Position numbers and translations under genes: made by a program. A DNA stretch of 35,884 nucleotides from Sphingomonadales bacterium 12-68-11 (GTDB lineage Bacteria; Pseudomonadota; Alphaproteobacteria; Sphingomonadales; Sphingomonadaceae): positions 1 through 35,884 of the forward strand of contig NCCV01000009.1 of assembly GCA_002279825.1 (NCBI GenBank), written 5' to 3'. The notes below the pieces were generated by a model. That model saw only the letters and a program-made list of their open reading frames with translations. It was not told the DNA's origin and searched no databases. Numbering within the stretch: position 1 is the stretch's first letter; each line of letters opens with the position of its first letter. Shown here piece by piece: positions 1 to 7,740 of this stretch.

Positions 1-2
1 GC

Positions 3-254
3 ATGACCGGCCGCTTCGCCCATCTGCTCCCGCCGGAGCCCTTCACCGATGCAGAGCTGCTGAACTTCGCCTTCCGCGAGCGGCCCGTATTCCGCACCAG
101 CTTCGATCACCACGTGCGCCAGCTTGACCGGCTCGTGCGCACTGCCGTCTGGCGCGCCTACAATTCCCGGCCGGGCTTCGCGGCCGCTTATGACCAGCGG
201 CTTCAGGACATCCGAAGCATGCCCCTTCCGCCGTGGAAGGCGAGGGCAGCATGA
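3..254 (+). CDS. Partial hypothetical protein (C-terminal part), unrecognised
   Basis: An open frame enters from the left edge and ends in TGA at 252-254. The first ATG visible is at base 3, but the frame is open to the window edge, so the true start may lie outside. The 83 visible residues have ordinary composition (for example FAFRERPVFRTSFDHH and AVWRAYNSRPGF) and mostly G or C at third codon positions, which supports real coding. I do not recognise the family. It converges on, and overlaps, the tail of the tolA-like frame on the other strand. Only one of the two overlapping frames is likely to be genuine here, and composition favours this one. It may mark the edge of an insertion or rearrangement. 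Confidence 0.5.
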   Translation: MTGRFAHLLPPEPFTDAELLNFAFRERPVFRTSFDHHVRQLDRLVRTAVWRAYNSRPGFAAAYDQRLQDIRSMPLPPWKARAA

Positions 255-654
255 TCGGCCTTCCGCTTCGCCGCCGCACCGTGCGCCGCGCGCTGGGTGC
301 CATGCTGGTCAAGGTCGCGCTCGGCGCCGGGGTCGGGCGGGTGACCGACTGGCGCGGCGACTGGACCGGCGGGCGCGGCGCGGCGGTGCGGACCGGTTCG
401 GGCGCAGGGGCCGGCGCGGGCCGGTCGGCCAGCACCGGGGCAACCGCGGCGCGGCTTTCGGGCACTGGATCGGGCGCCGTGGCTGTCAGGGCGACATCCT
501 CGGCCAGGCTGACCTCGATCCGCTCGGGAATCGGCAGCGCGCTCGGCTCGTCGCCGACCTGCAGGACCAGCGCCGCCACCAGCGCGACATGCGCGGCCAC
601 CGCGACCCCGAGGCCGAGACGCTCTTCGCGCGAGAGGTGGGCGAGCGAAGCCAT
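43..654 (-). CDS. tolA: TolA/TonB-like energy transducer, apparently truncated
   Basis: The N-terminus has the layout of TolA: a short cytoplasmic start, one membrane segment at about residues 13-33 (LGVAVAAHVALVAALVL), a RIEVSLAEDVAL stretch typical of sphingomonad TolA proteins, and then a Pro/Ala-rich periplasmic linker to about residue 125. TolA links TolQR in the inner membrane to TolB-Pal at the outer membrane. The gene starts 9 bases after the tolR stop, as expected for the operon. After about residue 133 (below base 254) the frame becomes Cys/Arg-rich and is antisense to a plausible plus-strand gene, and the conserved C-terminal TolA domain is missing. I therefore trust only about 255-654 as TolA coding sequence. 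Truncation by rearrangement or an assembly misjoin are the two explanations. Confidence 0.6.
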   Translation of the reverse strand: MASLAHLSREERLGLGVAVAAHVALVAALVLQVGDEPSALPIPERIEVSLAEDVALTATAPDPVPESRAAVAPVLADRPAPAPAPEPVRTAAPRPPVQSPRQSVTRPTPAPSATLTSMAPSARRTVRRRSGRPIMLPSPSTAEGACFGCPEAAGHKRPRSPAGNCRRARRQCARAGQAGARGDRSWCGIRAARGRRSSAALHR

Positions 655-663
655 GGCCGTTCG

Positions 664-1104
664 CTATGGAGCCTCGACTGAACCGCTGGTGACCAGCGAA
701 ATGCGGTTGCAACCGGCGCGGTTGAGTTCGCCCATCACCGTCATGACCCGCCCGTAGTCGAGCGTGCGATCCGCCCGCAGCGCCACCAGCGGCGATTCCT
801 GCCGCTCGCAGCCGATCCCGCCGACCGCTTCCGCCAGGCCGCCTTCATCGACGGGCTGGTCGTCGAGGTAGATCGTGCCGGTCTGGTCGAGCGCGACCGT
901 GACCTGGTCGGGCTCCTGGTCGAGCGCGTTGGCGCGGCTATCCGGCAAGGCCACCGGCACGCCGCTGGCGAGCAGCGGGGCAGTTACCATGAAGATGATT
1001 AGCAGCACCAGCATGACATCGACGAACGGGGTGACGTTGATCTCCGCCATCGGCGCGCGCTTGCCGCTGCGGGTGCGGGCATTGGAGTGAAGGCCCATGG
1101 CCAT
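664..1104 (-). CDS. tolR: Biopolymer transporter ExbD/TolR family protein
   Basis: This 146-residue protein has one N-terminal membrane segment with the functionally essential aspartate (AEINVTPFVDVMLVLLIIF), followed by a periplasmic domain. That is the usual ExbD/TolR build and length. With TolQ it forms the proton channel that energises TolA during cell division and outer-membrane constriction. The start chosen is ATG at 1104, which overlaps the tolQ stop by one base (TGATG), so the two are probably translationally coupled. A second in-frame ATG lies two codons further in. The position between tolQ and a TolA-like gene, and next to ybgC, favours TolR over ExbD. Confidence 0.92.
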   Translation of the reverse strand: MAMGLHSNARTRSGKRAPMAEINVTPFVDVMLVLLIIFMVTAPLLASGVPVALPDSRANALDQEPDQVTVALDQTGTIYLDDQPVDEGGLAEAVGGIGCERQESPLVALRADRTLDYGRVMTVMGELNRAGCNRISLVTSGSVEAP

Positions 1105-1805
1105 CAGGCCCGCTCCAGCTCGCGGCCGATCTGGGCGTGGACCTTGTCGGCGAAGCGGCGCAGGCGCGCTTCGTAGCCGTTCACGCGGTGGCTGAAGCGA
1201 TTGTACGCGATGACCGCCGGGATCGCCGCGAACAGCCCCACGGCGGTCGCGAACAACGCTTCGGAAATGCCCGGCGCGACCACCGCCAGCGAGGAGTTCT
1301 GCTGCGCGCCGATCTGGAAGAAACTGTTCATGATGCCCCACACGGTGCCGAACAATCCGACGAACGGCGCGACCGAACCGGTGGTGGCGAGGAAGTTGAG
1401 CCGGTTGGCGAGCGTGTCCGCCTCGAACGCCACTTGCCCGTCCATCGCCAGCGCGACACGCGCGCGCACCGCCTCGCGGTCGCGCACGCCCTGCTTGGTG
1501 GACTTGGCCAGCTCGTCGAGCCCCGCCTTCGCGACCCGCGCAGACGGGTTGTCGGCACCGCGTCGCGCAACCAGTTGACCGGGATCTTCGACGTCCCAGA
1601 ACTCGTCCTCGAAACCATCGGACCGCTTGCCCACCGCGCTCATTCGGAGGCTGAACGATACCACCAGCGTCCACACCCACACGCTCGCCAGCGCCAGCCC
1701 GGCGATAACCAGCTGCACCACGATGTCGGCCTGAAGGAACAGCTCGACCGGATCGAGCCGGGTCGGCGCGGCGGGCAAGGCGGAAGCGGCGGCGGCCAGG
1801 ATCAT
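1104..1805 (-). CDS. tolQ: Tol-Pal system proton channel subunit TolQ
   Basis: This 233-residue MotA/TolQ/ExbB-family protein has a first membrane helix near residues 26-50 (VVQLVIAGLALASVWVWTL). After a cytoplasmic loop come two further helices around the family signature FLATTGSVAPFVGLFGTVWG and the ALFATAVGLFAAIPAVIAYN segment. It forms the inner-membrane motor with TolR. The start is ATG at 1805, overlapping the ybgC stop by four bases (ATGA). The open frame continues upstream, but that part is antisense-like and is excluded. Length and motifs are complete. Confidence 0.94.
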   Translation of the reverse strand: MILAAAASALPAAPTRLDPVELFLQADIVVQLVIAGLALASVWVWTLVVSFSLRMSAVGKRSDGFEDEFWDVEDPGQLVARRGADNPSARVAKAGLDELAKSTKQGVRDREAVRARVALAMDGQVAFEADTLANRLNFLATTGSVAPFVGLFGTVWGIMNSFFQIGAQQNSSLAVVAPGISEALFATAVGLFAAIPAVIAYNRFSHRVNGYEARLRRFADKVHAQIGRELERA

Positions 1806-2260
1806 GCGGGTTCCTCGGGGTTGAACTGTTCGAGCGCGGCGCGCCACGCGGCGGGCTGGCGGCGGGGGCGGCCGTCGGGGCCGATAAAGCCGACCCGCAC
1901 GGTCTGTTCCGCAACCAGCGTATCGCCGCGCAGCGCGCGCTGGTGCGCGCGGACGCTGGCGGCGCGGATTTCCAGCGCGCGGGTCTCGATCGTCAGCGTG
2001 TCGTCGAGCCGCGCCGGCACGGCATAGCGGATGGCCAGGTCGGCGACCGCATAAACGCCTTCGCCTGCATCGGACGCCGCGCCCTGGTGGATGCCGAGCA
2101 GCCGCAGCAGTTCGGTCCGGGCGCGCTCGAAGAAGCGCAAGTAGCTGGCGTGATAGACGATCCCGCCCGCGTCGGTGTCCTCGTAATAGACGCGCACCGG
2201 GAAGCGGTGGAGACCGCGTTCGAGCGTGCCCGAGGGCGGCGGGAGGAGCGTCGCGTCCAT
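1802..2260 (-). CDS. ybgC: YbgC-type acyl-CoA thioesterase (4-hydroxybenzoyl-CoA thioesterase family)
   Basis: This is a 152-residue hot-dog-fold protein. The YYEDTDAGGIVYHASYLRFF stretch contains the Asp and Tyr/His residues of the YbgC/4HBT family active site, and FERARTELLRLLG follows as usual. YbgC thioesterases hydrolyse acyl-CoA and are commonly the first gene of the tol-pal operon, in keeping with the four-base overlap with tolQ here. The start codon ATG at 2260 fits the family length. A physiological link to phospholipid metabolism is known for the family and is only inferred here. Confidence 0.9.
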   Translation of the reverse strand: MDATLLPPPSGTLERGLHRFPVRVYYEDTDAGGIVYHASYLRFFERARTELLRLLGIHQGAASDAGEGVYAVADLAIRYAVPARLDDTLTIETRALEIRAASVRAHQRALRGDTLVAEQTVRVGFIGPDGRPRRQPAAWRAALEQFNPEEPA

Positions 2261-2354
2261 CGTTCGAGAGCGGCCTTAGCGAAGGCGCGACTCGCGTGGC
2301 AACCTCGGACACGCATATGGTTAGCGTTAAAGCGAAATGCCCGGCGAGCCGGGG

Positions 2355-2732
2355 CTAGCGCGCGATCATCCGCCCGAGCGGCGCGCCGCCGAACAGGTGG
2401 ACATGCAGATGCGGCACTTCCTGGCCGCCGTCGGCACCGAGGTTGGCGAGCAGGCGGTAGCCCGGCTCGACCAGGCCCTGCTCGCGCGCAACGTGCCCCA
2501 CCGCGCGGACGAAACCGGCGATTTCCTCGGCACTCGCGCGGGCGGAGAAATCGTCCCAGCTCACGTAAGCGCCCGTGGGGATCACCAGCACGTGGACCGG
2601 CGCCTGCGGGGCGATGTCGTGGAACGCCAGCGCCCACTCATCCTCAAAGACCTTGTTGCAGGGAATCTCCCCGCGCAGGATCTTCGCGAACACATTGTTC
2701 GGATCGTACGGCTGGGTGGCGTCGATCGGCAT
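2355..2732 (-). CDS. HIT family nucleotide-binding protein (HinT-like)
   Basis: A complete 125-residue histidine-triad protein. The N-terminal NNVFAKILRGEIPCNKVFED segment and the C-terminal HLHVHLFGG triad match the HINT branch, whose members are purine nucleoside phosphoramidate hydrolases. The start at 2732 lies one base after the hisE stop, so the two are probably cotranscribed. A HIT gene after hisE is a recurrent arrangement in alphaproteobacteria. The cellular substrate cannot be told from the sequence. Confidence 0.93.
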   Translation of the reverse strand: MPIDATQPYDPNNVFAKILRGEIPCNKVFEDEWALAFHDIAPQAPVHVLVIPTGAYVSWDDFSARASAEEIAGFVRAVGHVAREQGLVEPGYRLLANLGADGGQEVPHLHVHLFGGAPLGRMIAR

Positions 2733-2733
2733 G

Positions 2734-3048
2734 TCAGGCGCCCCGGGCTGCTTTCTCGGCCAGCCCCGAGGTGCCTTCGCGCCGCTCGAGTTCGGCGAGC
2801 ACCTCGGCGAGCGGGATGTCCTTCGCGGACAGCAGAACCAGCAGGTGGAACAGCACGTCGGCGGCTTCGCCGGTCAGCTCCTCGCGGCTGCCGGAAAGCG
2901 CGGCGATGACCGTCTCGACCGCTTCCTCGCCGAGCTTGCGCGCGATGACGGGCACGCCGCATGCGTGGAGCTGGGCGACGTAGCTGTCGCCGCTAGGCGC
3001 GGTGCGGCGCTGCGCGATCGTCGCTTCGAGGCGGGCCAGCGTGTCCAT
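2734..3048 (-). CDS. hisE: Phosphoribosyl-ATP pyrophosphatase HisE
   Basis: A complete 104-residue HisE, which catalyses the second step of histidine biosynthesis (PRATP to PRAMP plus PPi). The MazG-like helical fold is visible in the GEEAVETVIAALSG and ADVLFHLLVLLSAKDI motifs, which carry the Glu/Asp residues that bind the metal. It is monofunctional, not fused to HisI. The spacing to hisF upstream is 48 bases, and the HIT gene follows almost without a gap. The ribosome-binding site before ATG 3048 is weak, which suits an internal operon gene. Confidence 0.95.
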   Translation of the reverse strand: MDTLARLEATIAQRRTAPSGDSYVAQLHACGVPVIARKLGEEAVETVIAALSGSREELTGEAADVLFHLLVLLSAKDIPLAEVLAELERREGTSGLAEKAARGA

Positions 3049-3096
3049 CGGCGCGGAATGGGCAAGCCGCGCGGGCGCGTCAAGCCGGGCGGCTGG

Positions 3097-3855
3097 TCAA
3101 ACCCGCGCCGGCAATCCAGCCGCCCGCAGCGCGGCATGCGCCTCGGCGATGGTGTGCGTGCCGAAATGGAAGATCGAGGCGGCGAGGACCGCGCTGGCGC
3201 GGCCTTCGGTCACGCCTTCGACCAGGTGCTCGAGCGTGCCGACCCCGCCGCTGGCGACCACCGGCACCGAGACCGCATCGGCGATCGTGCGGGTCAGCTT
3301 GAGATCATAGCCGCGCTGGGTGCCGTCACCGTCCATCGACGTGACCAGCAGTTCGCCGGCGCCGAGCTTGGCAAGGCGGACCGCGTGCTCGACCGCATCG
3401 ATCCCCGTTTCGCGCCGGCCGCCGTGGGTGAAGATTTCCCAGTGGTCGTGGACCCAGCGCGCATCGACCGAGGCTACAACGCACTGGCTGCCGAACCGCT
3501 CGGCGATTTCGCCGACCACTTCGGGCCGCGCGACCGCCGCCGAGTTGACCGCGACTTTGTCCGCGCCCGCCAGCAGCAGCGCGCGCGCATCCTCGGCGCC
3601 GCGCACCCCGCCGCCCACGGTAAGCGGCATGAAGCATACTTCGGCGGTGCGGCGGACCACGTCGAGCAAGGTACCGCGCCCTTCATGGCTGGCGGAGATG
3701 TCGAGGAAGCACAGCTCGTCGGCCCCGGCCGCGTCATAGGCGCGCGCCTGCTCGACCGGATCGCCGGCATCGCGCAGATCGACGAAGTTGACGCCCTTGA
3801 CCACGCGCCCGTCGCGCACGTCGAGGCAGGGAATGACGCGGACGCGGACGGTCAC
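3097..3855 (-). CDS. hisF: Imidazole glycerol phosphate synthase cyclase subunit HisF
   Basis: This 252-residue (beta/alpha)8 barrel makes IGP and AICAR from PRFAR, using ammonia supplied by HisH. The catalytic Asp near the N-terminus is in [15 protein letters not shown] (Asp11), the second is in the VASVDAR segment, and the phosphate-binding loops are LTVGGGVR and [11 protein letters not shown]. The start is GTG at 3855, overlapping by four bases (GTGA) the stop of the small membrane-protein gene between hisA and hisF. Its length is normal. Confidence 0.96.
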   Translation of the reverse strand: MTVRVRVIPCLDVRDGRVVKGVNFVDLRDAGDPVEQARAYDAAGADELCFLDISASHEGRGTLLDVVRRTAEVCFMPLTVGGGVRGAEDARALLLAGADKVAVNSAAVARPEVVGEIAERFGSQCVVASVDARWVHDHWEIFTHGGRRETGIDAVEHAVRLAKLGAGELLVTSMDGDGTQRGYDLKLTRTIADAVSVPVVASGGVGTLEHLVEGVTEGRASAVLAASIFHFGTHTIAEAHAALRAAGLPARV

Positions 3856-4061
3856 GACGACAGCTCGTCGATCATGAGCGCAACACCGCCGAATAACAGC
3901 AGCACGTTAAACCCGCCAAAGAGCCAAAACCGCATAGGCTGTTTTGCTGAATCAGCGGTGGCATAGACCTGCCCCACGGCCGACATCGTTCCTGTTCGCC
4001 ATCCTGCGACAAGATGCCAAGCCGACACCGCAATTAGTGCCAACCATACCACGATCATCAC
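3852..4061 (-). CDS. Small two-helix membrane protein between hisA and hisF
   Basis: This 69-residue protein has two hydrophobic segments, at about residues 2-20 ([19 protein letters not shown]) and 45-64 ([20 protein letters not shown]), joined by a short polar loop. It overlaps hisA upstream (GTGA at 4058-4061) and hisF downstream (GTGA at 3852-3855) by four bases each, so it is locked into the histidine operon. The start is GTG at 4061, or ATG one codon later. I do not recognise a named family. Its third-position GC is lower than that of its neighbours. The role is unknown. Confidence 0.75.
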   Translation of the reverse strand: MMIVVWLALIAVSAWHLVAGWRTGTMSAVGQVYATADSAKQPMRFWLFGGFNVLLLFGGVALMIDELSS

Positions 4062-4786
4062 GACCGCTCCGCCATCGCAATCGCGGCCGCCAGATCGAGC
4101 CGGCCGTCGTAAAGCGCCCTGCCAGTAATCACGCCCTCGATTCCGTCGTTGGCATGCAGCGCGAGTAACCGGATGTCGTCGAGCCCCTTCACGCCGCCGC
4201 TGGCGATCACCGGCAGCGCGGTGCGGCGCGCGAGATCGACTGTCGCGTCGATATTGCAGCCCTTGAGCAGCCCGTCGCGGCCGATATCGGTGAACAGCAG
4301 GCTGGCGACCCCGGCGTCCTCGAAGCGGCGCGCGAGATCCTCGACCGGCACGTCGGACACTTCGGCCCAGCCCTCGGTCGCGATCAGCCCGTCGCGCGCA
4401 TCCACCGCCACGACGATGCCGCCGGGCCAGGCAGCCGCCATGTCGCGCACGAATTGCGGGTCCTTGAGCGCGGCGGTGCCGATCACCACCCGCGCCACGC
4501 CGAGATCGAACCAGCCCTCGACCGCCGCGGGCGTGCGGATGCCGCCGCCGAGCTGCACATGGCCGGGGAACGCCGCGACGATCGCTTCGACTGCCGCGCG
4601 GTTGCGGCTTTCGCCCGCGAAGGCGCCGTCGAGATCGACCACGTGCAGGTATTCGGCCCCGGCCGCGGCGAACTTGAGCGCCTGCGCGGCTGGATCGTCG
4701 CCGTAAACGGTGGCGCGCGCCATGTCGCCTTCGGCGAGGCGCACCACCTGCCCGGCTTTGAGGTCGATGGCGGGGAACACGATCAT
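4058..4786 (-). CDS. hisA: Phosphoribosylformimino-5-aminoimidazole carboxamide ribotide isomerase HisA
   Basis: This 242-residue (beta/alpha)8-barrel isomerase converts ProFAR to PRFAR, the substrate of HisFH. The catalytic base is in FPAIDLKAGQVVRL (Asp8), the second catalytic Asp is in VVAVDARDG, and the phosphate-binding motifs are LGGGIRTPA and ASGGVKGLDDI. The sequence is full length. Upstream (4787-4916) lies a dispersed palindromic repeat rather than a histidine gene, so the direct link to hisH is interrupted. Confidence 0.96.
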   Translation of the reverse strand: MIVFPAIDLKAGQVVRLAEGDMARATVYGDDPAAQALKFAAAGAEYLHVVDLDGAFAGESRNRAAVEAIVAAFPGHVQLGGGIRTPAAVEGWFDLGVARVVIGTAALKDPQFVRDMAAAWPGGIVVAVDARDGLIATEGWAEVSDVPVEDLARRFEDAGVASLLFTDIGRDGLLKGCNIDATVDLARRTALPVIASGGVKGLDDIRLLALHANDGIEGVITGRALYDGRLDLAAAIAMAERS

Positions 4787-4823
4787 GGGCGCGCGCCTAA
4801 CACCCGATCTTCCCCATTTCTAT

Positions 4824-4908
4824 CGTCATTGCGAGGGGCGAAGCCCCGCGGCAATCCAGAGCGTAGTGCGCTGCGGCTCTGGATTGGTACGCGTCGCTCG
4901 CAATGACG
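4824..4908. repeat. Dispersed palindromic repeat, copy 1 (REP-like)
   Basis: An 85-base imperfect palindrome bounded by CGTCATTGCGAG and CTCGCAATGACG. Inner arms GCAATCCAGAG and CTCTGGATTG enclose a short centre. It lies between the GH130 gene and hisA. The left arm GGGGCGAAGCCCCGCGGCAATCCA is repeated in inverted orientation in copy 4. Three more copies are at 6915-6992, 10113-10196 and 29189-29271. Confidence 0.85.
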
Positions 4909-4916
4909 AAGGAGGA

Positions 4917-6068
4917 TTACTGAGCGCCGGGGTGCGCCGAGGCCACGAACGCATCCTTTGGCACGTGCGTGATCCGGCAGGCCAGGTCCGCCTCGCCGCT
5001 GGCGACCACGAAATGATCGCCAGCATCGGCGATGCCGGTGCTGAACACGACGTCGTCCAGATACATCTGGTGGCGGATCGGCTCGGTCAGCGCGGCGTTC
5101 GCTTCGAGCAGCGGGGCATGGCCGGTGGCGAGGACTTTCCACGGCTCGTCGGGGTCGAGCAGCGACCAATAGGTGCGATACACCCCGACGATCTGCTTGG
5201 GTTCGACCCCATGCCACAAGGACAGCCAGCCGCGCTGCCCGGCGATCTCGGTCAGCACCGGCGGGGTGCCGCCGCCGATCCGCGCGGTCGACGCGGTGCC
5301 GGCGTGGGGGCGGATCGCCGGCTCGATGTGCGGCTTCCAGTGCAGCGCGTCGGGGCTGGTGGCGTGGTTGATCGACGGGCCGGCGTGCCACGGGCTGCCT
5401 GGCGGATAGGCGAAGAACAACTGCCCGAGCGGGCGGGTCTGCGCCCAGTAGTGCCCGCCGATCAGGCCTTCGAAGATCAGCATGTCCTTATTCTGATGAT
5501 CGAGCACGAGACCCTCGAAGGTCCAGGCGAGCGCATCGTCCGAGCTATATAGCGTGGTCGAATGGCGCTCGGGGCTGACCGAGCAGGTAGTCATCAGCCA
5601 GCGATCGCCGACCTTGCTGACCCGAGCGTCTTCGAGCCCGTAGCACTGCCACGATCCCCGCGGCGCGATCACCCTGTCGTAATGGATCGCCACCCGCTGC
5701 AAGCCGTCGGGCGTCAACTCGACCGGCAGCAGCCATGACAGCGAGGTCAGCGCCATGACTTTCCAGCCGTAACCGCGCAGCTCGAATTTGCGCGGGTCGG
5801 CGGTGTCGGCGTACTCGAGCGGCCAGGCATCGAGGACATAGCGTCCCTCGTGCCAACGGATCGCGTGGACATGCCCGTTCGCAATCGGATGCCGCAGCGC
5901 CTCGGCGACGCGAACCATCAGCAGCAGGTTGCCGTTCGGGAGCCGGGTCATGCCGGGATTGAAGGCGCCCAGTACGTAAGTCTCGGCATCGAGCTGCCCG
6001 GCGAGCGGCGAGCGCGCAAGATCGATATCGTCCGGCGTCAGGACCAGCCGGTCGACTGCAAAGCTCAT
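4917..6068 (-). CDS. GH130-family glycosidase/phosphorylase (mannoside-active type)
   Basis: This 383-residue protein looks like a five-bladed beta-propeller glycoside hydrolase of family GH130. Visible signs are FNPGMTRLPNGNLLLMVRV near residues 37-55, CYGLEDARV near 142-150 (the GLEDxR motif), the SPDALHW and GGGTPPV loops, and WLSLWHGV. Family members cleave or phosphorolyse beta-mannosides (mannosyl-glucose, mannosyl-GlcNAc, beta-1,2-mannan). The exact substrate and hydrolase-versus-phosphorylase activity cannot be settled here. There is no signal peptide, so it probably acts in the cytoplasm. It follows the SDR gene by 10 bases in the same direction, and the pair is set between hisH and hisA. 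Confidence 0.85.
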   Translation of the reverse strand: MSFAVDRLVLTPDDIDLARSPLAGQLDAETYVLGAFNPGMTRLPNGNLLLMVRVAEALRHPIANGHVHAIRWHEGRYVLDAWPLEYADTADPRKFELRGYGWKVMALTSLSWLLPVELTPDGLQRVAIHYDRVIAPRGSWQCYGLEDARVSKVGDRWLMTTCSVSPERHSTTLYSSDDALAWTFEGLVLDHQNKDMLIFEGLIGGHYWAQTRPLGQLFFAYPPGSPWHAGPSINHATSPDALHWKPHIEPAIRPHAGTASTARIGGGTPPVLTEIAGQRGWLSLWHGVEPKQIVGVYRTYWSLLDPDEPWKVLATGHAPLLEANAALTEPIRHQMYLDDVVFSTGIADAGDHFVVASGEADLACRITHVPKDAFVASAHPGAQ

Positions 6069-6078
6069 GGGGCGAAAC

Positions 6079-6849
6079 TCACTCGTCGGATACGCGCTGG
6101 GTCACGGTCAGTTGCTGTACCACCGCGCGGCGCGGCTGGGTCAGCATGAAATGCACCGCCACCGCAATGTCCTCGGCGCGCAGCATCTTTTCGGCCTGGA
6201 TCATCTCGCGCTGCTTCTCGGCCGGGATGTCGGGATACTGGAAGTCGGCGCCGGTCAGACCCGGTTCGACCAGTCCGACCTTGATGCCCTTGTTGCCGAG
6301 TTCCTTGCGCAGCGCTTCGGCGAAGCCCTGGATGCCTTTCTTCATGCCGGAATAGATCGACGAATCCGGCCCGAGCGCGTGCGCGCTCATCGAACCGATC
6401 AGGATCAGGTCGCCCCGATCCTGCATATGCGCGACGGCCTTGTGTGCGCTCATGACATAGGCCGCGTAATCGACCGCGACAGCGTAGCGGGCGTCGTCCT
6501 CGCTGGTCGAGGTGATCCCATCGACCGGGATCGCCGCATTGACGATCGCGATGTCGTAACTTCCCAGCGCCTGCTCCGCTTGGGCGAAGAACCGGTCGAG
6601 CCCTTCGCGCTCCGCCAGATCGACCGCGATCCCGCTGCCCTTGCCGACCTGATTGATGCGCTCGAGGCCGTCGGCGAGGTGCCGTTCGTCGCGCCCGCAG
6701 GTGAAGATCTCGACGCCTTCGGAAGCCAGCAGCACCGCGATCGCGCGCCCGATTCCGGTGGTGCCGCCGGTAATGACCGCCTTGCGGCCCGTGAGCGACG
6801 GCATGCGCGTGTGGGCATCGGCGAGGTTGACGGGATCGGCGTGGGCCAT
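6079..6849 (-). CDS. SDR family NAD(P)-dependent oxidoreductase
   Basis: This 256-residue classical short-chain dehydrogenase has the cofactor-binding glycine motif VITGGTTGIGRAIA (residues 25-38), the IVNAAIPVDG structural motif, a catalytic Ser in LIGSMSAHA (about 153-155), and the Tyr166-x3-Lys170 pair in YSGMK. The start chosen is ATG at 6849 because a good AAGGAG site lies 8 bases upstream. The open frame before it reads through a dispersed repeat. The substrate is unknown. The adjacent GH130 gene suggests, but does not prove, a sugar-related reaction. Confidence 0.9.
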   Translation of the reverse strand: MAHADPVNLADAHTRMPSLTGRKAVITGGTTGIGRAIAVLLASEGVEIFTCGRDERHLADGLERINQVGKGSGIAVDLAEREGLDRFFAQAEQALGSYDIAIVNAAIPVDGITSTSEDDARYAVAVDYAAYVMSAHKAVAHMQDRGDLILIGSMSAHALGPDSSIYSGMKKGIQGFAEALRKELGNKGIKVGLVEPGLTGADFQYPDIPAEKQREMIQAEKMLRAEDIAVAVHFMLTQPRRAVVQQLTVTQRVSDE

Positions 6850-6914
6850 GGCAGTCTCCTTCGAGGCGGAGACGTTCGGACGGGGGCCGGGTTCCCCCTC
6901 TCTAGCCGCTCTCT

Positions 6915-6992
6915 CGTCATTGCGAGCGTAGCGCGGCAATCCAGAGGCGCCGCGCCCTGGATTGCTTCGTGGCTGCGCTCCTCGCAAAGACG
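6915..6992. repeat. Dispersed palindromic repeat, copy 2
   Basis: A 78-base copy bounded by CGTCATTGCGAG and CTCGCAAAGACG, the right end being slightly degenerate. Inner arms GGCAATCCAG and CTGGATTGC are present. It sits between the SDR gene and hisH, so copies 1 and 2 bracket the SDR-GH130 pair within the histidine gene run. Confidence 0.85.
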
Positions 6993-7005
6993 AGGGGGGG
7001 TTGGC

Positions 7006-7635
7006 CTAGGGATTCCACTCCAGGAACCGCGCCAGCAGCGCGAGCCCGTAAGTCTGGCTCTTTTCGGGGTGGAACTGCACGCCGACCAGATTGTCGCGCG
7101 CGACCGCGGCGACCAGGCCGCCGCCGTGATCGGTCATTGCCGCCACCGTGCGGCCGTCTTCGGGCTGGAAGTGGTACGAGTGCAGGAAATAGGCCTCGCC
7201 CGGCTCGATCAACTGCGCACCGTCGGCGTGCGGCGTCGGCAAGACGTCGTTCCACCCCATGTGCGGCACCTTGATCGCCGGGTCGGTGCGCTCGATCAAC
7301 CGCACCTCGCCCGGGATCCAGCCCAGCCCTTCGGTGACCCCGTGCTCGAGGCCGCGGCTGGCGAGCAATTGCATGCCCACGCACACGCCGAGAAACGGCA
7401 CGCCGTCTGCCATCACCCGGTCTTCGAGCGCCTCGACCAGCCCGTCGATCGCCCGCAGCCCTTCGGCGCAGGCCTTGAAGGAGCCAACCCCAGGCAGCAC
7501 CACGCGCCGCGCGCCGCGCACCAGCGCCGGGTCGGCGGTGACCGCGACCCGCTCCGCTCCGGCGGCGATCAGCGCGTTGTGGACCGAGTGGAGGTTGCCC
7601 GCGCCGTAATCGATCAGCGCTATCGCCTCAGCCAT
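7006..7635 (-). CDS. hisH: Imidazole glycerol phosphate synthase glutamine amidotransferase subunit HisH
   Basis: A class I glutamine amidotransferase of 209 residues that feeds ammonia to HisF. The nucleophile is Cys85 in FLGVCVGMQLL, and the His/Glu of the triad are in VGVQFHPEKSQTYG. The N-terminal IALIDYGAGNLHSV is the HisH signature. I chose ATG at 7635. An in-frame ATG at 7656 would add MGVRKAK, which is not typical of the family. The ribosome-binding site is weak at either start. Confidence 0.94.
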   Translation of the reverse strand: MAEAIALIDYGAGNLHSVHNALIAAGAERVAVTADPALVRGARRVVLPGVGSFKACAEGLRAIDGLVEALEDRVMADGVPFLGVCVGMQLLASRGLEHGVTEGLGWIPGEVRLIERTDPAIKVPHMGWNDVLPTPHADGAQLIEPGEAYFLHSYHFQPEDGRTVAAMTDHGGGLVAAVARDNLVGVQFHPEKSQTYGLALLARFLEWNP

Positions 7636-7680
7636 CTTTGCTTTTCGCACGCCCATCCTGGCGCGCGATCCTCGCTAGAC

Positions 7681-7740
7681 GGGCAGCAAAGCTGCCCACG
7701 CTGCGGGCGGGCGTTCGCCCTTGCGGCCGCTGCGCAGCCG
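7681..7740. repeat. GC-rich hairpins in the hisB-hisH gap
   Basis: The 116-base gap between hisH and hisB holds a perfect 7-base-pair hairpin (GGGCAGC-AAA-GCTGCCC, 7681-7697), a second small hairpin GGGC-GTTC-GCCC, and further GC-rich complementarity. There is no T-run on either strand, so these are not clear intrinsic terminators. They may modulate hisB-hisH transcript processing or belong to a small repeat family. Confidence 0.4.

Noticed and set aside
4800..4910. Possible coding in the gap between GH130 and hisA
   Set aside because: The open frames here are produced by the palindromic repeat, with no start or ribosome-binding site of their own.
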